Shown here one piece after another: positions 43,289 through 51,521 of a stretch of 64,000 nt of DNA (positions are counted from its first letter, which is position 1; every line of letters begins with the position of its first letter). The position numbers and the translations under genes are program-made. The stretch is from Bradyrhizobium arachidis (lineage in GTDB: Bacteria; Pseudomonadota; Alphaproteobacteria; Rhizobiales; Xanthobacteraceae), in assembly GCF_024758505.1 (NCBI RefSeq), contig NZ_CP077970.1:7750001-7814000 (forward strand). Reading direction: 5' to 3'. The notes under the pieces are model-generated. The model had not been told where the DNA came from and did not search any database. It was given only the letters and a program-made list of their open reading frames with translations.

Positions 43289-43304
43289 TTAACCTTCGTT
43301 AACC
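43289..43304. promoter_or_regulatory. tandem TTAACC motifs before fliF, possible CtrA site
   Basis: TTAACC at 43289-43294 and again at 43299-43304 (10-base period) resembles the CtrA box TTAA-N7-TTAA, although the spacing here is one base shorter. It lies about 76 bases before the fliF start. CtrA controls early flagellar genes in alphaproteobacteria, and its inhibitor SciP is encoded just upstream. Confidence 0.45.
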
Positions 43305-43379
43305 ATATCGAAACCATCACCTAGGCAATAATTGCCCAGTCGGCTGCCGGAAGTTGGGCCGAATCTCTGGGGCGGTTGC

Positions 43380-45002
43380 TTGCAAGGTCTGTTGGACTTC
43401 CTGAAGGGTATCGGCGCCGCTCGGTTTGCGGCGATGATCGCGGTGACCGCCGCGCTCATCGGCTTTTTCGCGTTTGTCATCCTGCGCGTCACCACGCCCC
43501 AGATGACGACGCTGTTCACCGACCTCTCGGTCGAGGACTCTTCCGGCATCATCAAGGACCTGGAACGCCAGGGCATCCCGTTCGAGATTCGCAACGAGGG
43601 CAGCATCATCATGGTGCCCAAGGACAAGGTCACCCGTCTCCGCATGAAGCTCGCCGAGGGCGGCCTGCCCAAGGGCGGCGGCGTCGGCTACGAAGTCTTC
43701 GACAAGTCGGATGCCCTCGGCACTACCAGTTTCGTCCAGAACATCAATCACTTGCGGGCGCTGGAGGGCGAGCTCGCCCGCACCATCCGCGCCATCGACC
43801 GGATCCAGGCCGCCCGCGTCCATCTCGTGTTGCCCGAGCGTCCGCTGTTCTCGCGCGAGGCGCCGGAGCCGTCGGCCTCGATCGTGCTGCGCGTGCGCGG
43901 CTCGCTCGAGGCGCAGCAGATCCGCGCCATCCGCCACCTCGTCGCCTCCGCCGTCAACGGCTTGAAGCCGCAGCGCGTCTCGATCGTGGACGAGGCCGGC
44001 CAGCTGCTCGCCGACGGCGCTGCCACCGATCCCGAGCAGGCGATCGGCGACGAGCGCCGCGCCGCCTTCGAGAAGCGGATGCGCAAGCAGATCGAGGAGA
44101 TCGTCTCCTCGGTGGTCGGCTCGGGCCGCGCCCGCGTCCAGCTGTCCGCCGATTTCGACTTCAACAAGATCACCCAGACCTCGGACAAGTTCGATCCCGA
44201 AGGCCGCGTGTTGCGCTCCAGCCAGACGCGGGAAGAGAGCAGCATGTCGGCCGAGAACAACGGCCAGGTCACGGTCAACAACGAGCTGCCGGGCAATGGC
44301 GCGGGCGGCGGCGGCGTGGTCCCCAAGGACCAGAGCAAGAAGAGCGAAGAGACCAACAATTACGAGATCTCCCGTACCACCAAGACCGAGGTAACCGAGG
44401 TCGGCCGGGTCAACCGCATCTCCGTCGCGGTCCTGGTCGATGGCATCTACTCCAAGAACGAGAAGGGCGAGCTCGCCTACACGGATCGTCCCAAAGAGCA
44501 GCTCGACCGCATCGCCGCCGTGGTGCGCTCGGCGATCGGGTTCGACCAGAAGCGCGGCGACCAGGTCGAGGTCGTGAACCTGCGCTTTGCCGATGCGCCG
44601 GCGACCGCCCCGATCGGCGAGCCCTCGGGCTTCCTCGGCATGCTCCAGTTCACCAAGGATGACGTCATGTACGTCATCGAGCTCGGCGTGATGATGCTGC
44701 TGGGCCTCGTCGTGATGTTCATGGTGATCCGGCCGCTGGTGAAGCGCATCCTCGCCTCCGATGAGGTCACGGCCGCCATCACCGCTGCCATTGCCGGCCC
44801 GGCGACGGAAGAGTCCGCGCCGGCCACGGGCCCCGGCGGCCAGCCTCTGCTGCCGAGCGCCGCGGCAAGCGCGATCGACGTCGCCACCATTCAGGGCCAG
44901 GTCCACGCCCAATCCGTTCATCGCGTCGGCGAACTCGCCGAGCGCAATCCCAATGAAACCGTCGCCATCATCCGTCAGTGGCTGACCGAACCCGCGAAAT
45001 GA
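43380..45002 (+). CDS. fliF: flagellar MS-ring protein
   Basis: This 540-residue protein starts at TTG 43380, which gives LQGLLDFLKGIGAARFAAM after GGGGCGG; longer frames from TTG 43332 lack a good site. The first membrane helix is AAMIAVTAALIGFFAFVIL and the second is VIELGVMMLLGLVVMFMVI near residue 450. Between them are the ring-building motifs with KLAEGGLPKGGGVGYEVFDK and GYEVFDKSDALGTTSFVQNI. The C-terminal tail that binds FliG is VGELAERNPNETVAIIRQWL. It forms the base of the flagellar basal body. fliG follows after 6 bases. Confidence 0.95.
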   Translation: MQGLLDFLKGIGAARFAAMIAVTAALIGFFAFVILRVTTPQMTTLFTDLSVEDSSGIIKDLERQGIPFEIRNEGSIIMVPKDKVTRLRMKLAEGGLPKGGGVGYEVFDKSDALGTTSFVQNINHLRALEGELARTIRAIDRIQAARVHLVLPERPLFSREAPEPSASIVLRVRGSLEAQQIRAIRHLVASAVNGLKPQRVSIVDEAGQLLADGAATDPEQAIGDERRAAFEKRMRKQIEEIVSSVVGSGRARVQLSADFDFNKITQTSDKFDPEGRVLRSSQTREESSMSAENNGQVTVNNELPGNGAGGGGVVPKDQSKKSEETNNYEISRTTKTEVTEVGRVNRISVAVLVDGIYSKNEKGELAYTDRPKEQLDRIAAVVRSAIGFDQKRGDQVEVVNLRFADAPATAPIGEPSGFLGMLQFTKDDVMYVIELGVMMLLGLVVMFMVIRPLVKRILASDEVTAAITAAIAGPATEESAPATGPGGQPLLPSAAASAIDVATIQGQVHAQSVHRVGELAERNPNETVAIIRQWLTEPAK

Positions 45003-45008
45003 TCTGAA

Positions 45009-46103
45009 ATGGCCGGCTCGTTACAGAACGCCAACTCCCAGGACATCACCAGCGTCATCTCGACGCTCGGACAGCGCGCAGGCGCCCGGTCCGGTGACGC
45101 CAAGTCCGAGCCAATTTCTGGCCCCCGGCGCGCCGCGATCCTGATGCTGGCGCTCGGCGAGCAATATGGCGGCAAGATCTGGCAATTGCTCGACGACGAC
45201 GAGGTGCGCCAGCTCTCGCTCGAAATGTCGACGCTCGGCACGGTCGAGGTCGACACGGTCGAGGACATGCTGCTCGAATTCGTCTCGCGCATGTCGGCCT
45301 CCGGCGCGCTGATGGGCAATTTCGACGCCACCGAGCGGCTGTTGCAGCAGTACCTCGCGCCGGAGCGCGTCAACGGCATCATGGACGAGATCCGTGGCCC
45401 TGCCGGGCGCAACATGTGGGAAAAGCTCTCCAACGTGCAGGAAGAGGTTCTCGCCAACTATCTGAAGAACGAATACCCGCAGACCATCGCCGTGGTGCTC
45501 TCGAAGCTGAAGCCGGAGCACGCCGCGCGCGTGCTCGGCATCCTTCCCGAGGAGCTGGCGCTCGACGTCGTCAACCGCATGCTGAAGATGGAGGCGGTGC
45601 AGAAGGAGGTGATCGAGAGCGTGGAGAAGACGCTGCGCACCGAGTTCATGTCCAACCTGTCGCAGACTCGGCGCCGCGACGCCCACGAGGTGATGGCCGA
45701 GATCTTCAACAATTTCGACCGCCAGACCGAAACCCGCTTCATCACCTCGCTGGAAGAGGAAAACCGCGAGTCCGCCGAGCGCATCAAGGCGCTGATGTTC
45801 ACCTTCGACGACCTCGTGAAGCTCGACTCCGGATCGGCGCAGACCCTGATGCGCAACGTCGACAAGGACAAGCTCGGCGTCGCGCTCAAGAGTGCCAACG
45901 AGGACGTCCGCAACTTCTTCTTCGGCAACATGTCCTCGCGCGCGGCCAAGATGCTCCAGGACGACATGGCGGCGATGGGCCCGGTCCGTCTGCGCGATGT
46001 CGACGAGGCGCAGGCGCTGCTGGTCAATCTCGCAAAGGACCTCGCCGCCAAGGGCGAGATCATGCTGACCAAGAACCGCGCTGACGACGAGCTGGTGTAT
46101 TGA
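45009..46103 (+). CDS. fliG: flagellar motor switch protein
   Basis: This 364-residue FliG has an N-terminal FliF-binding domain with [20 protein letters not shown], a middle domain with [20 protein letters not shown], and the C-terminal torque domain. There [20 protein letters not shown] and [20 protein letters not shown] contain the charged residues that meet the stator. [17 protein letters not shown] follows, as in all FliG proteins. ATG 45009 is close to the fliF stop, and the end overlaps fliH by one base (TGATG). It turns stator force into rotation and takes part in switching. Confidence 0.96.
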   Translation: MAGSLQNANSQDITSVISTLGQRAGARSGDAKSEPISGPRRAAILMLALGEQYGGKIWQLLDDDEVRQLSLEMSTLGTVEVDTVEDMLLEFVSRMSASGALMGNFDATERLLQQYLAPERVNGIMDEIRGPAGRNMWEKLSNVQEEVLANYLKNEYPQTIAVVLSKLKPEHAARVLGILPEELALDVVNRMLKMEAVQKEVIESVEKTLRTEFMSNLSQTRRRDAHEVMAEIFNNFDRQTETRFITSLEEENRESAERIKALMFTFDDLVKLDSGSAQTLMRNVDKDKLGVALKSANEDVRNFFFGNMSSRAAKMLQDDMAAMGPVRLRDVDEAQALLVNLAKDLAAKGEIMLTKNRADDELVY

Positions 46104-46738
46104 TGGCAGCACCCGCAAAATTCCTGTTCGACAACGACTTCGCCGCGCCCGACCGTACCCGCGAGAAGGCTGCAAGCGCGGCCGAGATCGCGCAGAAAGT
46201 TGCCGCCGCGGAAGCCGCCGCCTACCAGGCCGGCTTCGACGCCGGCCAGCGCGAGGCCAAGGCCGAGAGCGACCGGCGGGTCGCGCTGGCGATGGAAGAG
46301 ATCCGGATTTCCGTGCAGGGCATCGCGTCGCGCTTTGGCAGCGTCGAGATGAGGATGGAGACCGAGGCCGTCGACGTCGCGGTGGCTGTGGCGCGCAAAT
46401 TGTGCGCCGAACTGATCGCCCGCGAGCCGCTCGGCGAGATCGTCGCGCTGGTGCGCGACTGCTTCTCGCACCTCGTCGCGACGCCGCATCTGGTCGTGCG
46501 CATCAACGATGCGCTCTACGACAGCGCGCGCGAGACGATCGAGCGGCTGGCCAAGCAGAGCGGCTTCGAAGGACGGCTGGTGATCCTGGCCGAGCCGGAG
46601 ATCGCGACCGGCGACTGCCGGATCGAATGGGCCGACGGCGGCGTCGTGCTGGAACGCGGCGCGATCGAGGCCAAGATCGGCGAGCTCGTCGGGCGCTACA
46701 TCACGGCGTCCGGCGACGGCGCGGCGCAGAGGATCTGA
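46103..46738 (+). CDS. fliH: flagellar assembly protein FliH
   Basis: This 211-residue protein starts at ATG 46103, which overlaps the fliG stop. The N-terminal part carries the alanine- and glutamate-rich coiled coil (KVAAAEAAAYQAGFDAGQRE) common to FliH, and the C-terminal half has the fold that binds the FliI ATPase (VAVAVARKLCAELIAREPLG, then LVVRINDALYDSARETIERL and ATGDCRIEWADGGVVLERG). It regulates the export ATPase of the flagellar secretion system. FliI is not encoded here. Sequence identity across the family is low, so position next to fliG and fliN is part of the evidence. Confidence 0.88.
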   Translation: MAAPAKFLFDNDFAAPDRTREKAASAAEIAQKVAAAEAAAYQAGFDAGQREAKAESDRRVALAMEEIRISVQGIASRFGSVEMRMETEAVDVAVAVARKLCAELIAREPLGEIVALVRDCFSHLVATPHLVVRINDALYDSARETIERLAKQSGFEGRLVILAEPEIATGDCRIEWADGGVVLERGAIEAKIGELVGRYITASGDGAAQRI

Positions 46739-46761
46739 GACGGGGATTTGAGGGGTAAGAC

Positions 46762-47115
46762 ATGAGCGACACTGACGGGCAGGTCCCGCTTCCCGATCTC
46801 AACGGCCCGGCGCCGCCGACCAACCCCGGCGACATCGGCTACAACGAGGACGAATATGCGGCCCGCGTCGCCGCCGACCTCGAGGCGGTATTCGACGTGC
46901 CGGTGCAGGTCTCGGCGGTGCTCGGCCGCTCGAAGATGGATGTCGGCGAGCTCTTGAAGCTCGGGCCCGGCACCGTGCTCGAGCTCGACCGGCGTGTCGG
47001 CGAAGCCATCGACATCTACGTCAACAACCGTCTCGTCGCCCGCGGCGAGGTGGTTCTGGTCGAAGACAAGCTCGGCGTGACCATGACGGAAATCATCAAG
47101 ACGGAACGCGGCTAG
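46762..47115 (+). CDS. fliN: flagellar motor switch protein FliN
   Basis: This 117-residue protein contains one SpoA domain: FDVPVQVSAVLGRSKMDVGE, LLKLGPGTVLELDRRVGEAI, DIYVNNRLVARGEVVLVEDK and LGVTMTEI, the conserved order for FliN. The N-terminal 30 residues are a flexible segment. With FliM it forms the C-ring on the FliG ring and docks FliH during export. GAGGGGTAAG precedes ATG 46762. fliN is the last structural gene here; a palindromic repeat and flbD follow. Confidence 0.93.
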   Translation: MSDTDGQVPLPDLNGPAPPTNPGDIGYNEDEYAARVAADLEAVFDVPVQVSAVLGRSKMDVGELLKLGPGTVLELDRRVGEAIDIYVNNRLVARGEVVLVEDKLGVTMTEIIKTERG

Positions 47116-47121
47116 TTGTTT

Positions 47122-47169
47122 GAGCATGATCTTTTCGGAAAACCGCTACGCACTTTTCCGGATCATGCT
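47122..47169. repeat. dispersed palindromic repeat, copy 2 (GAGCATGATC type)
   Basis: GAGCATGATCTTTTCGGAAAA and TTTTCCGGATCATGCT form the arms. This copy differs from that at 38092-38140 in a few bases and lies between fliN and flbD, inside an operon-like region. It could affect transcript processing or attenuation. Confidence 0.8.
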
Positions 47170-47218
47170 TCGCCGAGAATAACGCGCGGCAGCGCGAACA
47201 GACGAACAGGAGACTGAC

Positions 47219-48601
47219 ATGCGGCTTCTCATCGTTGGCACACTGAAGGGCCAGCTCACCACCGCCACCAAGATCGCGATGGAGAACGGCGCCACCGTGA
47301 CCCATGCGGAGGACAACGAGCAGGCCATGCGGGTGCTGCGCGGCGGCAAGGGCGCCGACCTCTTGCTGGTCGACGTCGCCCTCGACATCCGCGATCTCGT
47401 GATGCGGCTCGAAGCCGAGCACATCCACGCCCCGATCGTCGCCTGCGGCATCACCAACGACGCCCGCGCCGCGGTTGCCGCGATCCACGCCGGCGCCAAG
47501 GAATACATCCCGCTGCCGCCGGAGCCGGAGCTGATCGCCGCCGTGCTCGCCGCGGTCGCCAACGATTCCCGCGAGCTGGTCTACCGCGACGAGGCGATGG
47601 GCCGCGTCATCAAGCTCGCGCAGCAGATCGCCGGCTCCGACGCCTCTGTCATGATCACCGGCGAATCCGGTACCGGCAAGGAAGTGCTGGCGCGCTACGT
47701 CCACACCCGCTCGGCCCGCGCCAAGCGCCCCTTCATCTCCATCAACTGCGCGGCGATCCCCGAGCATCTGCTGGAGTCCGAGCTGTTCGGCCATGAGAAG
47801 GGTGCCTTCACCGGCGCGGTGGCCCGCCGCATCGGCAAGTTCGAGGAGGCAACCGGCGGCACGCTGCTGCTCGACGAAATCTCCGAGATGGACGTTCGCC
47901 TGCAATCGAAGCTGCTGCGCGCCATCCAGGAGCGCGTCATCGACCGCGTCGGCGGCACCAAGCCGGTGCCGGTGGACATCCGCATCATCGCGACCTCGAA
48001 CCGCAACCTGGCGGACGCCGTGCGCGACGGCACGTTCCGCGAGGACCTGCTGTTCCGCCTCAACGTCGTGAACCTGAAGATCCCGCCGCTGCGCGATCGC
48101 CCCGCCGACATTCTGGAGCTCGCCCAGCACTTCGTGAAGAAATACGCCGACGCCAACGGCGTGCCGCTGCGCCCGATCTCGGTCGATGCGCGGCAGGTGC
48201 TCACCGCCAACCGCTGGCAGGGCAACGTCCGCGAGCTCGAAAACACCATGCACCGCGCGGTGCTGATGGCGCAGGGCGACGAGATCGGACCCGACGCCAT
48301 CATCACCCCGGACGGCGACCGCCTCGACCTCGCCAAGACCGCGCCGGCCGTGGCGCATGCGACCTTCGCCGCCGAGCAGGTGACGCGGGCGCTCGTCGGC
48401 CGCACGGTGGCCGACGTCGAGCGCGACCTGATCCTGGAGACACTGAAGCACTGCCTCGGCAACCGGACGCATGCCGCGAACATTCTGGGCATCTCGATCC
48501 GCACGCTGCGCAACAAGCTCAACGAATATGCCGACGGCGGCATCCCGATCCCGCCCGCCGGCGTCCCCGGCGAATACCCGCGCATGCCCGCGATGGGGTG
48601 A
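47219..48601 (+). CDS. flbD: sigma-54-dependent flagellar regulator FlbD
   Basis: This 460-residue NtrC-like activator has an N-terminal receiver-like domain (1-110), the AAA+ domain with Walker A TGESGTGKEVLARYV, the sigma-54 contact loop GAFTGA in ELFGHEKGAFTGAV, Walker B GTLLLDEISEMD, and a Fis-type HTH (LKHCLGNRTHAANILGISIR). The receiver lacks the N-terminal acidic pair (LLIVGTLKG) and the final Lys-Pro (replaced by IPLPPE). This fits FlbD proteins, in which FliX and assembly state, not a typical kinase, are known to govern activity. It activates middle and late flagellar genes such as fliK. A terminator follows. Confidence 0.93.
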   Translation: MRLLIVGTLKGQLTTATKIAMENGATVTHAEDNEQAMRVLRGGKGADLLLVDVALDIRDLVMRLEAEHIHAPIVACGITNDARAAVAAIHAGAKEYIPLPPEPELIAAVLAAVANDSRELVYRDEAMGRVIKLAQQIAGSDASVMITGESGTGKEVLARYVHTRSARAKRPFISINCAAIPEHLLESELFGHEKGAFTGAVARRIGKFEEATGGTLLLDEISEMDVRLQSKLLRAIQERVIDRVGGTKPVPVDIRIIATSNRNLADAVRDGTFREDLLFRLNVVNLKIPPLRDRPADILELAQHFVKKYADANGVPLRPISVDARQVLTANRWQGNVRELENTMHRAVLMAQGDEIGPDAIITPDGDRLDLAKTAPAVAHATFAAEQVTRALVGRTVADVERDLILETLKHCLGNRTHAANILGISIRTLRNKLNEYADGGIPIPPAGVPGEYPRMPAMG

Positions 48602-48629
48602 ACGGGACGCGGGAAGCACGGCTCACAGA

Positions 48630-48660
48630 AATGGCCCGGAGCGTCGCGCTCCGGGCCATT
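48630..48660 (+). terminator. terminator of the flagellar block
   Basis: AATGGCCCGGAGCG and CGCTCCGGGCCATT form a perfect 14-bp stem with a TCG loop, 29 bases after the flbD stop. There is no long T run, so it could be bidirectional or simply a strong hairpin ending both flbD and the facing GYD gene. Confidence 0.85.
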
Positions 48661-48690
48661 TCGCTTGATCACCTGCCCCGTCTGTGCGGC

Positions 48691-49023
48691 CTACTTGCCC
48701 GGCGGGACGTAGGAGCTCGCAAGCTTGGCGGCCTTCTCCGCAATGGCTTTGAATTCACCCATCTTCCAGGCGCGCACGGTCTCGATCTTGGAAATGGCGC
48801 CGCTTGCGGCAGCGGCCATTCCGATGGCGACGGCATCGGCGCCGTCGGGAAACTCCGTGACGATCAGCGCATCATGCGGGCCGGTGGTCATGAAAGCTCC
48901 CTGGAGCTTTCCGCCGGCCTTCTCGACCATCGCACCGATGACCGCCGTGCGGTCAGTCGGCTTGTCGACCATTCCCTTGATGCCGGCATTTGAGTAGGAG
49001 ACGTACGAGATGAACAACGGCAT
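48691..49023 (-). CDS. GYD-domain protein
   Basis: This 110-residue protein belongs to the GYD family. It begins MPLFISYVSYSNAGIKGMVD, has AVIGAMVEKAGGKLQGAFMT and GPHDALIVTEFPDGADAVAI, and ends AKLASSYVPPGK. The fold is a dimeric ferredoxin-like alpha/beta barrel of unknown activity, common in rhizobia. ATG 49023 has GGAGAGAAAC just upstream. It stands alone and faces the flbD terminator. No regulatory site is seen. Confidence 0.82.
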   Translation of the reverse strand: MPLFISYVSYSNAGIKGMVDKPTDRTAVIGAMVEKAGGKLQGAFMTTGPHDALIVTEFPDGADAVAIGMAAAASGAISKIETVRAWKMGEFKAIAEKAAKLASSYVPPGK

Positions 49024-49382
49024 GTTTCTCTCCGTTGAGGTTACAACGACGTCCATGAGATCTTGCAAAAAGCGCTCTCGTTGAGAGCAAGGCATGGCCT
49101 GCCGACGGCATGCGAGCTGCCTTGAAAATTGAGCTGCGGACTTCGGCACGTCCAACTGGCAGCTTGTGCCGACTATAGCGGCTTTCGTCGACTCCACAAT
49201 GCGGTCGTGCGCGAGCGGAAAGCCGGGGTGGATCAATCCCGAATTGCGTTGATTTGCCGGTCTGGCGCCGTCTTCTTCAACGATGTGCCCGTCGCCGGGC
49301 TCAGGTGAGGGCTGCATTCGACGACTAGGTCGTCAGCGCGACAGACCCTATAGGTACGACAGTATTGATACGCGAGGTGACA
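49024..49382. other. divergent gap between the GYD gene and the M20 peptidase gene
   Basis: No gene is apparent. A small hairpin CTCTCGTTGAGAG (about 49074-49086) lies in the GYD upstream side. The rest is without clear repeats; GAGGTGAC (49373-49380) is the ribosome site of the peptidase gene. Confidence 0.5.
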
Positions 49383-50531
49383 ATGTCCGAAACCCAAATC
49401 ACGGAATGGCTGGCGTCGCAGAAGCAGGCGATGATCGACCTGCTGCGCGACGTCGTGAACATCGATTCCGGATCGTACGACAAGGCGGGCGTGGATGCCG
49501 TCGGCGCGCGCTTCGAGAAGCATTTTGCCGAGCACAGCATATCGAGCTGGCGCGAGAGTCACGACACTTTCGGCGATGCCATCCACGCGGCGGTTGCAAA
49601 ACCCGGCAGCAACGAGGAGCCGATCCTGCTGATGGGCCATCGCGACACTGTCTTCTCCAAGGGCGAGGCCGAGCGCCGGCCCTTCACCATCAAGGACGGT
49701 CGCGCCTACGGTCCCGGCGTCGCCGACATGAAGGCGGGCCTGGTGATGAACGTGTTCGTCGCCGCCGCCTTCAAGCGCTTTGGCGGCAGCCCGCATCCGA
49801 TCAAGGTGCTGATCACCTCGGACGAGGAGATCGCTTCGCCGTCGTCGCGTCCGGTGATCGAGCGCGAAGGACGCGCGGCGCGCTGCGTGTTCAATTCGGA
49901 GCCGGGACGGCCGACCGGCAACGTCGTGACGGGCCGCAAGGGCGGCATCTTCATGCATTGCGCGGTGACCGGAAAGGCCGCACATTCCGGCGCCAATTTT
50001 GCCGCCGGCATCAGCGCCATCGGCGAGCTCGCGCACAAGATCGTCCAGATCCACGCGCTGACCGATGTTGCGAAGGGCATTACCCTCAATGTCGGCCTGA
50101 TCTCGGGTGGCCAGTCGGTCAATACGACGGCGCCGTCGGCCGAAGGCCAGATCGACTTTCGCTATGTAGAGCCCGCGCAACGCGAGTCGGTGATGTCGGC
50201 GATCGAGAAGATCGTCGCGACGTCTTATGTCTCCGGCACATCGGCGACGCTGACCATCAAGGGCGAGTTCCTGCCCGCCGTCCAGAGCGCGGCGTCGAAA
50301 GCGCTGTTCGAGACCTATCAGGGCGCAGCACGGCAAGCCGGCCTCACGACGCTGCAAGGTGAGTTCTCCGGCGGCTGCGCCGATTCCGGCTTCACCGCCG
50401 CGGTCGGCACGCCCACCATCTGCGGCGTCGGCCCGGTCGGCGGGCTCGCGCATACGGCGGACGAATATCTCGAGATCGACAGCATCGTACCGCGCGCACA
50501 GGCGCTCGCGCTGGCGATTCTGCGGAGCTGA
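49383..50531 (+). CDS. M20-family metallopeptidase (carboxypeptidase G2-like)
   Basis: This 382-residue peptidase has the two-zinc M20 active site: ILLMGHRDTVFSKGEAERRP near residue 80 (His and Asp ligands), YGPGVADMKAGLVMN (bridging Asp), TSDEEIASPSS (catalytic and metal-binding Glu), and a late His in GLAHTADEYLEID. The dimerisation lid is in residues about 180-295 (GRKGGIFMHCAVTGKAAHSG). It resembles glutamate carboxypeptidases that release C-terminal glutamate from folate or other N-acyl amino acids. ATG 49383 follows GAGGTGACA. It is a single gene, followed by an interspersed repeat. Confidence 0.88.
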   Translation: MSETQITEWLASQKQAMIDLLRDVVNIDSGSYDKAGVDAVGARFEKHFAEHSISSWRESHDTFGDAIHAAVAKPGSNEEPILLMGHRDTVFSKGEAERRPFTIKDGRAYGPGVADMKAGLVMNVFVAAAFKRFGGSPHPIKVLITSDEEIASPSSRPVIEREGRAARCVFNSEPGRPTGNVVTGRKGGIFMHCAVTGKAAHSGANFAAGISAIGELAHKIVQIHALTDVAKGITLNVGLISGGQSVNTTAPSAEGQIDFRYVEPAQRESVMSAIEKIVATSYVSGTSATLTIKGEFLPAVQSAASKALFETYQGAARQAGLTTLQGEFSGGCADSGFTAAVGTPTICGVGPVGGLAHTADEYLEIDSIVPRAQALALAILRS

Positions 50532-50543
50532 GCTTCGTAACTT

Positions 50544-50657
50544 CGTAGGGTGGCTTAGCCTTGCGGTTGCGCGAAGCGCAGTCCGCTAGGCGTAACCCAC
50601 CTCTTTGGTGTCCGCGTCGACAGAGTGGTGGGTTACGCTGCGCTAACCCACCCTACG
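50544..50657. repeat. interspersed nested inverted repeat (GTGGGTTACGC type)
   Basis: CGTAGGGTGG (50544-50553) pairs with CCACCCTACG (50648-50657), and inside it GCGTAACCCACC (50590-50601) pairs with GGTGGGTTACGC (50627-50638). The double cruciform is of a kind that I remember as widely repeated in Bradyrhizobium and other bacteria. It separates the M20 gene from a small minus-strand gene. Confidence 0.75.
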
Positions 50658-50665
50658 CAGTTCCA

Positions 50666-50821
50666 TCACGAATAGCTGGGCGCGTCGGGCTTGCGGAAGA
50701 TGTGGATGGGATCACCCGGCACGATCGGGTTTCCAGTAAGCATCGTGTAAGCGTAAAGCGCGAGATAGGCGATCGCCAACGCGCCGATGGCGTAGAAGGC
50801 CCAGGTCGCGACGCGCTTCAT
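50666..50821 (-). CDS. 51-residue single-pass membrane protein
   Basis: This short gene encodes MKRVATWAFYAIGALAIAYL followed by ALYAYTMLTGNPIVPGDP and a C-terminus rich in Pro and Asp (IHIFRKPDAPSYS). A single helix (residues 6-26) and a periplasmic tail are likely. It begins ATG 50821 and ends in the edge of the repeat element. It lies 91 bases after the flavin reductase gene on the same strand and could be the last gene of the ssu operon. The family is unknown to me; a small membrane protein is supported by its good start and sensible composition. Confidence 0.6.
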   Translation of the reverse strand: MKRVATWAFYAIGALAIAYLALYAYTMLTGNPIVPGDPIHIFRKPDAPSYS

Positions 50822-50912
50822 TGTCCGGCTCCGCGGCTTCCCGACGGGGAGGCTCTGATAGCGCTTCTAGAGCGGCGGCGACGAAAATGCCAGCCCGGAC
50901 GACGTGCTGCGA

Positions 50913-51491
50913 TCAGACGACGCGCCGGCCGCGCGCGGGAACACTGACCTCGACAAGCCGCGCCGCATCCTCGTCCTGATCGACCGCGACATACTGGCCG
51001 TGCCAATAGGCCAGCGCTGCGCTGCGCGTCGTACTTTTTATGTCACGCACGCGGCCGATGACGATGCCGTGCGAATGACGCTCGACGATCTCCTCGACCT
51101 CGCAGTCGAGCGCGGCCAGAGCGCCGACCAGCAGCGGAACACCTGAGACGCTGGTGATCCAGTCCGCCCCCGCAAAGCGGTCGGCGCCCTTCAGGCCGCC
51201 CTTGCCGGCAAAGCGCTCGGCAATATCGATCTGGTCCGCATGCAGAATGTTCACACCGAAGGCGCCGAGGCGCCTGATCAGCGGAAACGACGATGCGTCG
51301 CGATTGACGCTGACGATCAGCGTCGGCGGATCGACAGACAGCGACGTCACCGACGTGACGGTCATGCCGGTGATGTCCCTGCCCCGCCCCGCTGTGATGA
51401 CGCTGACGCCGCCGGTGAGATGCCGCATGGCGCCGCGGAAATCGGTGGCGGACACGGCGGGATCGGTGACGAAGGGAAGGATGGCGTTCAT
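50913..51491 (-). CDS. flavin reductase-like FMN-binding protein
   Basis: This 192-residue protein has the split-barrel flavin reductase fold: FRGAMRHLTGGVSVITAGRG, GMTVTSVTSLSVDPPTLIVS, FGVNILHADQIDIAERFAG and HGIVIGRVRDI near the C-terminus. These proteins give reduced FMN to two-component monooxygenases. It follows ssuB by 31 bases, so it probably supplies FMNH2 to the SsuD monooxygenase of the same operon in place of an SsuE-type reductase, which belongs to another family. Start ATG 51491 is supported by family alignment from memory. Confidence 0.86.
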   Translation of the reverse strand: MNAILPFVTDPAVSATDFRGAMRHLTGGVSVITAGRGRDITGMTVTSVTSLSVDPPTLIVSVNRDASSFPLIRRLGAFGVNILHADQIDIAERFAGKGGLKGADRFAGADWITSVSGVPLLVGALAALDCEVEEIVERHSHGIVIGRVRDIKSTTRSAALAYWHGQYVAVDQDEDAARLVEVSVPARGRRVV

Positions 51492-51521
51492 GACACGCTC
51501 GCTGGCTTTTGGCTCTTGTAT

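Noticed and set aside
43317..44921. A 534-codon open frame antisense to fliF
   Set aside because: It is the codon-position mirror of fliF, with repetitive Asp/Leu/Gly composition and no ribosome site.
47096..48619. A 507-codon open frame antisense to flbD
   Set aside because: It mirrors the sigma-54 activator gene; the sense strand has all AAA+ motifs.
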